Assembly: GCF_023231945.1 (NCBI RefSeq)
Contig: NZ_JAJLJH010000002.1
Coordinates: 434,001-498,000 of the forward strand
Length of the DNA: 64,000 nt
Origin: Scleromatobacter humisilvae
GTDB taxonomy: Bacteria; Pseudomonadota; Gammaproteobacteria; Burkholderiales; Burkholderiaceae_C
Direction: 5' to 3'
Below, in pieces: positions 29,039 to 37,980 of this stretch (the stretch's first letter is position 1; the number at the start of each line of letters is the position of its first letter). The position numbers and the translations under genes are program-made. Below the pieces are notes generated by a model. That model was not told where the DNA came from. It did not search any database and saw only the letters and a list, made by a program, of their open reading frames with translations.

Positions 29039-29949
29039 TCGAAGGCTTTCTTCAGGGCGTCGGCGATGGCCTGCTGGGCCTGCGCGGCCTCGGGCAGCAT
29101 GCGGCCCATCTTGATGAAGTCGTGCGTCACGCCGCGATAGATCTCGAGATCGACCGCGACGCCGGCCGCGCGCAGGATATCGCCATACGCGACCGCCTCG
29201 TCGACCAGCGCGTCGCACTCGGCGATCACGATGCAGGCCGGCGCAAGACCCTCGTGGTCGGCGGCGAGCGCGGGCGCGAAGCGCCAGTCGGTGCGATCGG
29301 CTTGATCGATGTATTGATCGAAGAACCAGTCGACCTGCTGCTTCTCCAGCAGGAAGCCGTGCGCGAAGCGCGCGTGCGACGGCGTGTCGGCGTGCGCGAT
29401 CGTGCCGGGCGTGATCAGCACCTGCAGCGCCAGCTTCAGGCCAGCGTCGCGAGCCATCAGCGTGCAGACGGCCGCCAGCGTGCCGCCGGCGCTGTCGCCG
29501 CCGATGGCCAGGCGCGTGGTGTCGAGGCCGAGGCGCACGCCCATCGCCGGGTCGGACAACGCCCGCAGCGCGGCCCAGCAATCGTCGACGGCGGTCGGGA
29601 AACGATGCTCGGGCGCGAGGCGGTAGTCGAGCGCGATCACCGCGGCACCGCTGCGCAGCGCGAGCTGGCGGCACAGGCTGTCGTGCGTCTCCAGGTTGCC
29701 GATGGTGAAGCCGCCGCCGTGCAGGTACAGCAGCACCGGCAGCACGTCGGCGGACGGCGCATACAGGCGGGCCGGGAGCGTGACCCCGCCGGCGCCGGGC
29801 AGCGCGATGTCCTCGACGCGCGGCAGCGGCGCGCGCGGCGGCTCGAGCACCTCGGCCGCGGCCGTGTAGGCGACGCGGGCGTCGGCGGGCGTCATCGTCT
29901 CGAAGCCGGGACGGTTCGCGCGCGCGATGCGCTCGAGCAGCGCGGCCAT
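29035..29949 (-). CDS. Alpha/beta hydrolase, hormone-sensitive-lipase family
   Basis: A 304-residue carboxylesterase with the HGGG oxyanion motif (LLYLHGGGFTIGN), nucleophile elbow GDSAGG, and likely Asp/His of the triad in ECDALVDE and GVTHDFIKM. It is cytosolic. The ATG at 29949 is the first credible start; an in-frame TTG 30 bases upstream is possible. Translationally coupled to the thioesterase-GNAT fusion downstream and divergent from the alcohol dehydrogenase gene. Confidence 0.88.
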   Translation of the reverse strand: MAALLERIARANRPGFETMTPADARVAYTAAAEVLEPPRAPLPRVEDIALPGAGGVTLPARLYAPSADVLPVLLYLHGGGFTIGNLETHDSLCRQLALRSGAAVIALDYRLAPEHRFPTAVDDCWAALRALSDPAMGVRLGLDTTRLAIGGDSAGGTLAAVCTLMARDAGLKLALQVLITPGTIAHADTPSHARFAHGFLLEKQQVDWFFDQYIDQADRTDWRFAPALAADHEGLAPACIVIAECDALVDEAVAYGDILRAAGVAVDLEIYRGVTHDFIKMGRMLPEAAQAQQAIADALKKAFE

Positions 29950-30091
29950 GCGCGAGGTCAGGAGATCTTTGGCGGACAAGGGACGTGGCGTGAACGGATG
30001 AAGCCGACAAGCATAAGGGACACGACGCAGCGGCGACAGCCCGGTTGCCCGGCGCGTCCTAAACTCCAGCGTTGCCTTCGACGAGACCACC

Positions 30092-31249
30092 ATGGCCCGC
30101 TTCCAGTACGTCACGCAGATCGAGATCGACCCCGGCGCCGTGCGCCTGCTGCCGCAGGAATGCAAGGCCGCGGGCATTGCCAGGCCGCTGGTGGTGACCG
30201 ACGCCGGCGTGCGCGCCGCGGGCGTGCTCGACATCGCGCTGGCCGCGCTCGCCGGCGTGCCGCATGCGGTGTTCGACCAGACGCCCGGCAACCCGAACGA
30301 GGCCGCGGTGCGCGCGGCCACGGCCGTCTATCTCGAGAACGGCTGCGACGGGCTCATCGCCGTGGGTGGCGGCTCCAGCATCGACCTGGCCAAGGGTGTC
30401 GCGATCACCGCCACGCACGAGGGCCCGCTCGCGAGCTTCGCGACGATCACCGGCGGCGCCGAGCGCATCACCGCCAAGGCCTCGCCGCTGATCGCGGTGC
30501 CCACCACCGCGGGCACCGGCAGCGAGGTCGCGCGCGGGGCGATCCTGATCGTCGACGACGGCCGCAAGCTGGGCTTCCACAACTGGAACCTGCTCCCGCG
30601 CGTGGCGCTGCTCGATCCCGACCTCACGATGGCGCTGCCGCCGGCGCTGACCGCCGCCACCGGCATGGACGCGATCGCGCATTGCCTGGAGACCTTCATG
30701 TCGGGCAAGGTCAATCCGCCGGCCGACGGCATCGCGCTGGACGGCCTGAGGCGAGGCTGGGGCCACATCGAGCGCGCGTTCAGCGACGGCCGGACCGCCC
30801 GCGAGGCGCGCTGGAACATGATGAGCGCCAGCATGCAGGGCGCCCTCGCCTTCCAGAAGGGCCTGGGCTGCGTGCACAGCCTCAGCCACAGCCTGGGCGG
30901 CGTGAATCCGCGGCTGCACCACGGCACGCTCAACGCCGTGTTCCTGCCGGCCGTGATCCGCTTCAACGCGGGCGCCGAGTCCATGCGCAAGGACGATCGC
31001 CTGAACCGCATGGCGCACGCGATGGGCCTGCCGCACGGCCCCGACTACGCCGACGGCGTCGCCGTGGCCCGGGCCGTGTTCGACATGACGGCGCGGCTCG
31101 GCCTGCCGACCGGCCTCGCCGCAATGGGCGTCGGCGAAGCGCTGTTCGACGAGATCATCGACCACGCGATGGTCGACCACTGCCACGCGACCAACCCGCG
31201 CCTGGCCAGCCGCGACGACTATCGGCGCATGCTGCAGGAGTCGATGTAA
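30092..31249 (+). CDS. Iron-containing alcohol dehydrogenase
   Basis: A 385-residue NAD(P)-dependent group III alcohol dehydrogenase. The dinucleotide-binding GGGSSIDLAKG and the metal-binding region MDAIAHCLETF, SLSHSLGG and HHGTLNAVF are intact, giving the Asp and three His ligands of the iron. The substrate is unknown. Divergent from the esterase gene (142 bp gap). It ends 40 bp before a Yip1-like membrane protein gene. Confidence 0.92.
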   Translation: MARFQYVTQIEIDPGAVRLLPQECKAAGIARPLVVTDAGVRAAGVLDIALAALAGVPHAVFDQTPGNPNEAAVRAATAVYLENGCDGLIAVGGGSSIDLAKGVAITATHEGPLASFATITGGAERITAKASPLIAVPTTAGTGSEVARGAILIVDDGRKLGFHNWNLLPRVALLDPDLTMALPPALTAATGMDAIAHCLETFMSGKVNPPADGIALDGLRRGWGHIERAFSDGRTAREARWNMMSASMQGALAFQKGLGCVHSLSHSLGGVNPRLHHGTLNAVFLPAVIRFNAGAESMRKDDRLNRMAHAMGLPHGPDYADGVAVARAVFDMTARLGLPTGLAAMGVGEALFDEIIDHAMVDHCHATNPRLASRDDYRRMLQESM

Positions 31250-31289
31250 GGCGGTGCGCCGCACGCGGCGAGCTAACATCGCCGCCACG

Positions 31290-31985
31290 ATGAGCACCGA
31301 TACCCCCGACCTGGACCTGCCCGCGCCCGTCGCGCCCGCCGACGTGGGGCATCGCGGCCTGCTGGATCTCTACATCCGGCCGCGGCGTTTCTTCGCGCGC
31401 TCCGCGAACTACCAGCAGCACCTGCTCGTGCTGGCGGCCGCGTTGGCCGGCGGCCTGGCCAGCGCGATCGACCGGATCGACAGCAAGCTCGTCATGGCGC
31501 AGGCCGGACTGGGCGGCAGCGCCGCGCAGTTCGCCCTGGCGATCGGCGAGACCTGGACGCGCTACTGGGGCTTCGTGGCCGTCATCGGTACGATCGGCGC
31601 CGGCCTCCTGTGGCTGATCGGGGGCTGGTGGTATCGACTGCGCCTCGGGTGGTCGGGCGCGGTGCGTCCCGACCCGACGACCGCGCGCCAGGTCTACGTG
31701 CTGCAGAACCTGGTGTTCGCGTTGCCCGCGCTGCTCGTGACGATCGTGAACACGCTGCGATTCGACAACGCAGGCGTCGCGGCGGCGGCCGCCGTCGACG
31801 CCGGCACGGTGCTGGTCCTGGTGCTGCTGCTGTGGTCGGTCCGGGTCAGCTATTGCGCCGCCACCACGGTCTTCGAGCTCAAGCCGGGCGCCGCCAGGCT
31901 GTGGTTCTTCGCACTGCCGTTCGCGCTGTACCTGTTCGTCGGCGGCATCGTCGCGGCGGTGCTCGCGTTGTTCAGTCACGCCTGA
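31290..31985 (+). CDS. Yip1-like integral membrane protein
   Basis: A 231-residue protein with about five membrane segments (LLVLAAALAGGLASAI, FVAVIGTIGAGLLWLIGGWWY, VFALPALLVTIV, VLVLVLLLWSVRV, FFALPFALYLFVGGIVAAVLALF). The pattern LLDLYIRPRRFF at the N-terminus followed by a multi-span domain fits Yip1 family proteins of unknown function in bacteria. It is followed 8 bp later by a TPR protein, so the two form a pair. Confidence 0.65.
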   Translation: MSTDTPDLDLPAPVAPADVGHRGLLDLYIRPRRFFARSANYQQHLLVLAAALAGGLASAIDRIDSKLVMAQAGLGGSAAQFALAIGETWTRYWGFVAVIGTIGAGLLWLIGGWWYRLRLGWSGAVRPDPTTARQVYVLQNLVFALPALLVTIVNTLRFDNAGVAAAAAVDAGTVLVLVLLLWSVRVSYCAATTVFELKPGAARLWFFALPFALYLFVGGIVAAVLALFSHA

Positions 31986-31993
31986 GGTCCAAC

Positions 31994-32515
31994 ATGGATA
32001 CCGCCTTCAACGATTGGGAGTCGCGCGTCGCGGCGGCCTGGAAGATCGCCGACACGCTGACGCCGCAGGAACTCGTGCGCACGATCGACCAGTTGGCGAA
32101 CGAGCGGCCCGTCGACGACCCGTTCGCGCTGTTCGAGCGTGCCTGCGCGCGCGACACCGCGGGCATCGAGGACGGCGCCGAGCCGCTGTACCGCGCCGCG
32201 CTCGCGAGCGGCGCGCTCGACCCGTATCGCCACGCGCGCGCCAGCATCCAGCTGGGAAGCACCTTGCGCCATCTGAACCGGCTGGACGAGAGCGAAGCCT
32301 TGCTGCTCGCCCAGCTCGAGCGCTGCAAGGCCGAGGGCCCCGGTGCCGTGCTCCACGACGAGGCGCGCGCGGTCCTGGCCTTCACCTGGATCGCGCAGGG
32401 CCGCGCGGTCGAGGCCGCGGCGCTCGCGCTCGAGACGCTCGCGCCGCACCTGACGCGCTACAACCGCTCGATGGCCGCCAACGCGCGCGCGCTGCGCGGG
32501 CACTCTCCGCTGTAG
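31994..32515 (+). CDS. Tetratricopeptide repeat protein
   Basis: A 173-residue, all-helical cytosolic protein. The central part (DPFALFERACARDTAGIEDGAEPLYRAALASGALDPYRHARASIQLGSTLRHLNRLDESEALLLAQLERC) shows TPR-like helix pairs with the Leu/Ala pattern. It would mediate protein contacts; no partner is indicated except the membrane protein just upstream. Confidence 0.7.
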   Translation: MDTAFNDWESRVAAAWKIADTLTPQELVRTIDQLANERPVDDPFALFERACARDTAGIEDGAEPLYRAALASGALDPYRHARASIQLGSTLRHLNRLDESEALLLAQLERCKAEGPGAVLHDEARAVLAFTWIAQGRAVEAAALALETLAPHLTRYNRSMAANARALRGHSPL

Positions 32516-32570
32516 GACATCCTCGCTCGACGCTCCGCGCCCTCCGGCGCTTCGTTCGATGCGCGACCGA

Positions 32571-32816
32571 TCAGTGCTTGTGGCCGACCTCGCGCCACGA
32601 GCCTTCCTGCACCTCGACGCCGAATTTCTTCGCCGCCGTCTTGATGTGCTTCCAGGCCTCGTCGCGTTCGGCATCGGTGACGCCCTCGACCTGGTTGAAG
32701 CGCGCGATCGCGTTGCGCACGTGGGCAGCGTTCTCCAGCGGCTCCTTGCGCTGCTTCGGGAACGCGAAGCTGCCGCTGGGTTCGGCGTTACGGTGGGCGG
32801 TATCCAATCGGGCCAT
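32571..32816 (-). CDS. Small DUF6582-like protein
   Basis: An 81-residue basic protein: MARLDTAHRNAEPSGSFAFP, KQRKEPLENAAHVRNAIARFNQVEGVTDAERDEAWKHIKTAAKKFGVEV. The H-NAIARFNQV...A..KI.AAAK pattern recurs in small proteins (DUF6582) sometimes found with phage or stress genes. An AGGAG ribosome site precedes the ATG. It is 23 bp downstream of the PfpI-like gene and probably cotranscribed, which suggests a stress role. Confidence 0.7.
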   Translation of the reverse strand: MARLDTAHRNAEPSGSFAFPKQRKEPLENAAHVRNAIARFNQVEGVTDAERDEAWKHIKTAAKKFGVEVQEGSWREVGHKH

Positions 32817-32839
32817 GGAGATTCTCCTGTGACGTGGGA

Positions 32840-33418
32840 TCAGTCGGCGATGGGCATCGCCATCTCGCGCTTCTCGGGCGCGCGTTGCAGGGCCGCGATG
32901 AACTCGCGGTTGAAGGCCGGCAGGTCGTCCGGCTTGCGGCTGGACGTCCAGTTGCCGTCGCAGACAACCTCGCGATCGACCCAGGTCGCGCCGGCGTTGC
33001 GCAGGTCGTCCTCGAGCGAGGGCCAGCTCGTCAGCGTGCGGCCCGCGGCCAGGCCGGCCGAGATCAGCAGCCATGGGCCATGGCAGACGACGGCGATGGG
33101 CTTGCCGGCGCCGTCGATGGCCTGCACGAACCTCTGCGCCGACTCGTTGGTACGCAAGGTGTCGGCGTTGACCACGCCGCCCGGCAGCACGAGGCCGTCG
33201 TAATCGTCCGGCCTGGCGTCGTCGAGCGGCACGTCGACATCGAAGCTGTCGCCCTTGTCGTGGTGCTGCATGCCGCTGACCTTCGGGCCCTTGGGCGACA
33301 CGATGTGCACCGTCGCGCCGGCGGCCAGCAGCGCCTTCCTGGGCTCGGCGAGCTCGGCCTGCTCGAACAGATCGTCCACCAGGATGGCGATCTTCATGTC
33401 GTTGAGTTGTCGGGTCAT
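32840..33418 (-). CDS. DJ-1/PfpI family protein
   Basis: A 192-residue member of the DJ-1/PfpI superfamily. The nucleophile-elbow cysteine is present (PIAVVCHGPWLL), with the surrounding residues LVLPGGVVNADTLR and a glutamate early in the protein (DLFEQAEL). Members act as deglycase/peptidase-like or general stress proteins; this one resembles the general stress protein 18/YhbO type. A GAGGA ribosome site precedes the ATG at 33418. It leads a two-gene minus-strand unit. Confidence 0.9.
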   Translation of the reverse strand: MTRQLNDMKIAILVDDLFEQAELAEPRKALLAAGATVHIVSPKGPKVSGMQHHDKGDSFDVDVPLDDARPDDYDGLVLPGGVVNADTLRTNESAQRFVQAIDGAGKPIAVVCHGPWLLISAGLAAGRTLTSWPSLEDDLRNAGATWVDREVVCDGNWTSSRKPDDLPAFNREFIAALQRAPEKREMAMPIAD

Positions 33419-33594
33419 GGGGTCCTCGGCGGTGAATTCGCGCGGATGCGCGTCGCCTGGTAGCGGCAGTCCCCATGCCCGGACGAGGTGGCGGGGCACG
33501 CCTGCAGGCTGCGGGATAGGCGCCGCCGCGGCCGCGGACGAGAATGCAACTTGATACATGAGCGGAGCCAAAGTCCCCCAAACTAGGGTTGACG

Positions 33595-33610
33595 TGTGAT
33601 CTTTGTCACA
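33595..33610. promoter_or_regulatory. Perfect CRP-type site
   Basis: TGTGATCTTTGTCACA carries both ideal CRP half-sites, TGTGA and TCACA, at the canonical six-base spacing. It lies 20 bp before the start of the first FeeM-like gene and 176 bp before the divergent DJ-1 gene. Its nearness to the start suggests repression of feeM, or activation of the divergent gene, by a CRP/FNR-family protein. Confidence 0.6.
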
Positions 33611-33630
33611 TCGCCCCAGGAGCAGGAACA

Positions 33631-34377
33631 TTGAACGCAGTTAACAGGATTGATTCGGATTCGCGCCATCAGATGGCCCGGCTCCTGCTGGACGAGCCCG
33701 CACCCTGGAGCATCCTCGAGCACGAAAAAGGAAAACGCCTGTTGACCATCCGCGCGGCGGATTGCGACGGCGAGCGGAGCTCGGCCCACATCCTGGTCAA
33801 CCGCATGTACGCGGCGCGGGGCTACACGACGTCGACGGTGCCCGACCATTCGAGCCGCAACCGCATCACGCTGGTGGCCAGCGAGGAGGACGAGACGGTC
33901 GGCACCATCACGGTGAGCTTCGACGGCCCGCAAGGCTTGCTGGTCGACGAATCGTTCGCGGCCGAAGTCGCGCAACTGCGGGCCGAAGGCTTCGCGCTGT
34001 GCGAATTCATCAAGCTCGCGATCGACGGCGTCGTGCGTTCGAAGAGGGTGCTGGCCTCGCTGATGGACGCCGCGTTCCTCTGCGCCCGTGAGGTGCAGCG
34101 CTGCGACAAGGCCTTGATCGAGGTCAATCCGCGCCATGTCCGCTTCTACGAGACCATGCTCGGTTTCAAGGTGTTGCGGCGCGACCGCATGAACCACCGC
34201 GTCAACGCGCCCGCGGTCTTGATGTCGCTCGACCTGGATTTCGCGGATGAGCAGGTTTTCGAGGCCCACCAGGACGACAGTTCCCCCGCGGCCGGCAAAC
34301 GATCCCTTTATCGGCATGGTTTTTCACCGGAAGAGCGGTCGGGTCTGGTCAACCGTCTTCGCCGAACCTATTCTTAG
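33631..34377 (+). CDS. FeeM-like N-acyl amino acid synthase, exosortase-associated (copy 1)
   Basis: A GNAT-fold acyltransferase of 248 residues, of the PEP-CTERM/exosortase-associated group related to FeeM, which transfers fatty acyl groups from an acyl carrier protein to an amino acid. Shared motifs are RITLVASEEDETVGTITV, LCEFIKLAIDG and ALIEVNPRHVRFYETMLGF, then a C-terminal NAPAVLMSLDLDF. The start is TTG at 33631, chosen for the AGGAG ribosome site just before it. It is followed by a paralogue 172 bp downstream. Substrate is inferred from the family only. Confidence 0.8.
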   Translation: MNAVNRIDSDSRHQMARLLLDEPAPWSILEHEKGKRLLTIRAADCDGERSSAHILVNRMYAARGYTTSTVPDHSSRNRITLVASEEDETVGTITVSFDGPQGLLVDESFAAEVAQLRAEGFALCEFIKLAIDGVVRSKRVLASLMDAAFLCAREVQRCDKALIEVNPRHVRFYETMLGFKVLRRDRMNHRVNAPAVLMSLDLDFADEQVFEAHQDDSSPAAGKRSLYRHGFSPEERSGLVNRLRRTYS

Positions 34378-34549
34378 GACGTGCTCGGGCGTACGACGCC
34401 GCGGGAAGATCGCCGGCGCTGCGTATCAGGTGGATACAAGTTCACTGACGAGGAGGCCTCGACGCGTCGATAGGTACATTGACGATCAGGCGAACACGAA
34501 TTCCGGCGGGCGCACGCGCCCGGGCCGGAGGGAAGCGAAAGGATTGGCT

Positions 34550-35356
34550 GTGAGTGAAGACACCATCATCGGTGCGGCGTTCGAACCGGAGCGGCGCACG
34601 GGATCGGGCGGCCAACGTTCGCAATCTCAGGATCAGGCCGACGCGGGTGAACGCCTGTTCAAGATCCGCGCGGCGCGCACGCCGGGCCAGCGACGCTCGG
34701 CGAGCACGCTGATCAACCTGCGCTACGCCTGGCGTGGATACGCGACCAAGCCGCTGCCGCAGGATGCTCCGCCGGGCCGCATCACCCTCGTGGCCGCCGA
34801 GCAGGAGGAGACCATCGGCACGATGACCGTCGGCTTCGACGGCAAGGACGGCCTGATGGTGGAGGAGCTGTTTCCCGGCGAAGTGCACAGCCTGCGCGCC
34901 GAAGGGCACCGCGTGTGCGAATTCACCAAGCTGGCCATCGACGGCGCCTCGCAGTCGAAGCGCGTCCTGGCGACCCTGTTCCACGTGGCCTACCTGTACG
35001 CCTATCGCGTGATGGGCTACGACTGCCTGCTGATCGAGGTCAATCCCCGGCACGTCAACTACTACAGCCGCATCCTTGGCTTCACCGTGCTGGCGTCCTC
35101 GCGGATGAACCTGCGCGTGAACGCGCCCGCGGTGCTGATGTGCCTGGATTTCGCGCACACGCAGGAGCAGATCGCCCGTTTCGGCGGGCAGCCGCAGTTC
35201 TCGGCCACCGAGCGTTCGCTGTATCCCTATTCGTTCTCGCAAGAGGAAGAGGCAGGCATCGTCGCGCGCATCCGGCGCGGCGACCATCGCATGGCACAGG
35301 CCCACTACACGGCGTGGCCGGCGGCCGAAGGCGCAGCGATGCACGCGAGTATGTAA
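34550..35356 (+). CDS. FeeM-like N-acyl amino acid synthase, exosortase-associated (copy 2)
   Basis: A 268-residue paralogue of the preceding protein, with the same motifs (RITLVAAEQEETIGTMTV at about 77-94, EFTKLAIDG at 124-132, LIEVNPRHVNYYSRILGF at 161-178, NAPAVLMCLDF at 191-201). It has a longer, polar N-terminus and a different C-terminal tail. The GTG at 34550 follows an AGGA ribosome site. Judged by eye, about half of the core residues match copy 1, so this is an old duplication rather than a recent one, and the two may use different amino acids or acyl donors. Confidence 0.8.
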   Translation: MSEDTIIGAAFEPERRTGSGGQRSQSQDQADAGERLFKIRAARTPGQRRSASTLINLRYAWRGYATKPLPQDAPPGRITLVAAEQEETIGTMTVGFDGKDGLMVEELFPGEVHSLRAEGHRVCEFTKLAIDGASQSKRVLATLFHVAYLYAYRVMGYDCLLIEVNPRHVNYYSRILGFTVLASSRMNLRVNAPAVLMCLDFAHTQEQIARFGGQPQFSATERSLYPYSFSQEEEAGIVARIRRGDHRMAQAHYTAWPAAEGAAMHASM

Positions 35357-35518
35357 GCTTTGGAAACCGAGCTGGACAGCAGGCGGAGGCGAACTCCCTT
35401 GCTGTCGAGCTGAACGCGGCCCGCGCCTGTCCGTCCGTCCCGGCTGCGCGGGCAGGCCGCCGCGGTATCGATGCTCGAAGACGCCGCAGTGGTGCAGGTC
35501 ACCCGGCGGCAGTTGCGC

Positions 35519-36304
35519 TCACCGTCTCCCGCGCGACATCGCGATGCGCGTCACCCCGACCAAAACGACCGCCAGCCAGGTCAGCGGATGAACCAGCACC
35601 TCGCGGCAACGCTTGAGCGCTTGCTGGATCGAGTACTCGGGCGCGGATTCGGCCAACAGTCGCGCTCCCGCGGTTTCCTGGACAGGCGCGGCGGCCGCGC
35701 GATGCGGTCCGGCGCCGGGCGGGGGCATCTCGACCGGCGGTTCCCTGCGCAACGCCAACGGTTTCACGCCGCTGGATTGCGTCTCCACCGGCAGGCCCAG
35801 GTCGCCGCCAGCTCCGGGAACGGCCGGAAGTGCCCGGTCGGGCGCGCTGTCCGGTGCATTGTCCGGTTTGCCGAAGACGTCGTGCATCCAGTCCCGCGCG
35901 GTCAAGGCGAACTTCTTGAGGCCGTCGCCGTCGCCGCCCGCGACCTCGTCCTGCTTCTTCGGCAGCGCCGAGGGGGCCGGATGCGCCTGCGCGCCAACGC
36001 CCTGGATGTCGATCGGAATCAGCGCGGGGTCGCGCGCCGAGGCCATCGCGTCGGCGCGTTCCTGGGCCAGCAGCTTCTTGTCCGAGTCGGTCGACAGCGA
36101 GGGGCGGCGGTCGATGATCGCCGCTTCGCGCGACGAACTCGCACCGGGAGAGGCCAGCCCGGCAGCCTGCCCTGCGCGTGGATCGTCGGCGCCGCCCTGG
36201 GCGGCCGCGTCGTCGGCCGGGATCGGATTCGCCTGGCACGCAGCGAAGCACCCCCACATGATCGCAGCGGCCCCGGCGCCCGAACGAAGAAGCCTTGCAC
36301 CCAC
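35519..36304 (-). CDS. Exported hypothetical protein with C-terminal membrane anchor
   Basis: A 261-residue low-complexity protein: an N-terminal export-like segment (AGAAAIMWGCFAACQA), a long Ala/Pro/Asp-rich body without folded-domain features, a short ordered part (GLKKFALTARDWMHDVFGK), and a C-terminal hydrophobic helix (VHPLTWLAVVLVGVTRIAM) before a basic tail SRGRR. The tail arrangement is loosely like a sorting signal but no PEP or GG motif precedes it. GTG start with an AGGAG-type ribosome site. It faces the FeeM-like gene and lies 163 bp downstream of the dehydrogenase. No family recognised. Confidence 0.55.
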   Translation of the reverse strand: MGARLLRSGAGAAAIMWGCFAACQANPIPADDAAAQGGADDPRAGQAAGLASPGASSSREAAIIDRRPSLSTDSDKKLLAQERADAMASARDPALIPIDIQGVGAQAHPAPSALPKKQDEVAGGDGDGLKKFALTARDWMHDVFGKPDNAPDSAPDRALPAVPGAGGDLGLPVETQSSGVKPLALRREPPVEMPPPGAGPHRAAAAPVQETAGARLLAESAPEYSIQQALKRCREVLVHPLTWLAVVLVGVTRIAMSRGRR

Positions 36305-36467
36305 CGTCCTCGCTCCTGCTCGTATGTTGGTCGTCGATTCCTGGATCAGGAATGCACGTCAGCAGCGTGCATCCTCTGTCCGGCAGGAGGATGTTACCTG
36401 CGGTAACCGCGCTCGTCCACGGTGCCAAACCCTGCGAAACCCGCGGATTGGCGCCGTTCGTGCGATC

Positions 36468-37748
36468 TCAGAGGCGCCAGAGTTGCAGGCCGGCGCGACC
36501 CACTTCGGCCGGGTCGTAGGCGCTCTTGACGTCGGCGAAGACGCCGCCCGGCACGAGGCGCTGCGCAAAGGCCTCGATGCCCATCCTGGCGTACTGCGAG
36601 TGCGACACCGCGGCCACGATCGCGGACGCCACCGGCAACGCTTCCCACGGGGTCAGCGTGACGCCGTACTCGTGCTCGCATTCGGAGGCGTTGGCGATCG
36701 GGTCGTGGATCACCACGTTGACGCCGAAGCTCTGGAGCTCGCGCACGACGTCGATCACCTTGCTGTTTCGCAGGTCGGGGCAGTTTTCCTTGAAGGTCAT
36801 GCCCAGCACGATCACGTTGGCGCCCTTGACCGGCAGGTCGCGCGAGATCATCTGCTTGATGGTCTGCTCGGCGACGTACTTGCCCATGCTGTCGTTGATG
36901 CGGCGGCCGGCCAGGATGACCTGCGGCGTGTAGCCCAGCATCTCGGCCTTGTGCGTGAGGTAGTACGGATCGACGCCGATGCAATGGCCGCCCACGAGGC
37001 CGGGACGGAACGGCAGGAAGTTCCACTTCGTGCCGGCGGCCTGCAGCACTTCCAGCGTGTCGATGCCGATGCGCTTGAAGATCACCGACAGCTCGTTCAT
37101 CAGCGCGATGTTCAGGTCGCGCTGCGTGTTCTCGATCACCTTGGCGGCCTCGGCCACCTTGATGCTGCTGGCGCGGTAGACACCTGCCGTGATGACCGAA
37201 CCATAGACCTCGGCCACCAGGTCCAGCGTCTTCGGCGAATCGCCGGAGACCACCTTGGTGATCTTCGTGACGGTGCGTTCCTTGTCGCCGGGATTGATGC
37301 GTTCGGGGCTGTAGCCGACGAAGAAGTCCGTCTTCCACTTGAGGCCGGAGTGCTTCTCGATGATGGGGACGCAGATCTCCTCGGTCGCGCCCGGATATAC
37401 CGTCGACTCGTAGACGACCGTCGCACCACGCTTGATGTGCTTGCCGACACTCTCGCTGGATTTGACCAGGGGCGTGAAATCGGGCTGGTGCGCGTCGTCG
37501 ACCGGGGTGGGCACGGCCACGACGATGAAGTCGGCTTCGGCGATGACGGCCGGATCGGTGCTGTAGCTCAGTTGCGTGCTGGCCTTCAGCTGCTCGCCGC
37601 TGACCTCGCCGGTCGGATCGACGCCGCTGATGTAGGCATCGACCTTTTCCTGCGAGAGATCGAAACCGAGCGTCCTGAATTTCTTGCCGAACTCGATCGC
37701 GAGCGGCAAGCCCACGTAGCCCAGCCCGATGACTGCGATAGTCGTCAC
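36468..37748 (-). CDS. Nucleotide sugar dehydrogenase (UDP-N-acetylhexosamine 6-dehydrogenase type)
   Basis: A 426-residue NAD-dependent enzyme that oxidises C6 of a UDP-sugar to the uronate for exopolysaccharide. The Rossmann motif is IAVIGLGYVGLPLA, the catalytic cysteine is in GGHCIGVDPYYL, and the C-terminal domain has VLGMTFKENCPDLRNSKV. These match the TviB/WbpO/WbpA-like branch rather than short UDP-glucose dehydrogenases. The GTG start (37748) follows a purine-rich ribosome site. Divergent from the polysaccharide deacetylase gene, 232 bp apart. Confidence 0.88.
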   Translation of the reverse strand: MTTIAVIGLGYVGLPLAIEFGKKFRTLGFDLSQEKVDAYISGVDPTGEVSGEQLKASTQLSYSTDPAVIAEADFIVVAVPTPVDDAHQPDFTPLVKSSESVGKHIKRGATVVYESTVYPGATEEICVPIIEKHSGLKWKTDFFVGYSPERINPGDKERTVTKITKVVSGDSPKTLDLVAEVYGSVITAGVYRASSIKVAEAAKVIENTQRDLNIALMNELSVIFKRIGIDTLEVLQAAGTKWNFLPFRPGLVGGHCIGVDPYYLTHKAEMLGYTPQVILAGRRINDSMGKYVAEQTIKQMISRDLPVKGANVIVLGMTFKENCPDLRNSKVIDVVRELQSFGVNVVIHDPIANASECEHEYGVTLTPWEALPVASAIVAAVSHSQYARMGIEAFAQRLVPGGVFADVKSAYDPAEVGRAGLQLWRL

Positions 37749-37980
37749 GTTCTTCTTTCCCCGATGAATCTGAAACCTCACCACGCCGCGCCTGAGGTCG
37801 CGGCGTGCCCCTGCCCAGCTTAAACTATCCCGGTGTCGCCCCGATTCACTGGAATTGGGGAAGCGTGCCTGCAACACCCGCAAACACGGGATGTCGTGTG
37901 GCATTCTCCCGACTAAACGCCAGCAACTTCATGCCGCAACGGATACCCCCCACGTTCGAATCAGTCCTTGGCGGCACGCG

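Noticed and set aside
35519-36304. PEP-CTERM or GlyGly-CTERM sorting signal at the C-terminus
   Set aside because: The hydrophobic helix and basic tail are present, but the PEP or GG motif in front of them is missing.
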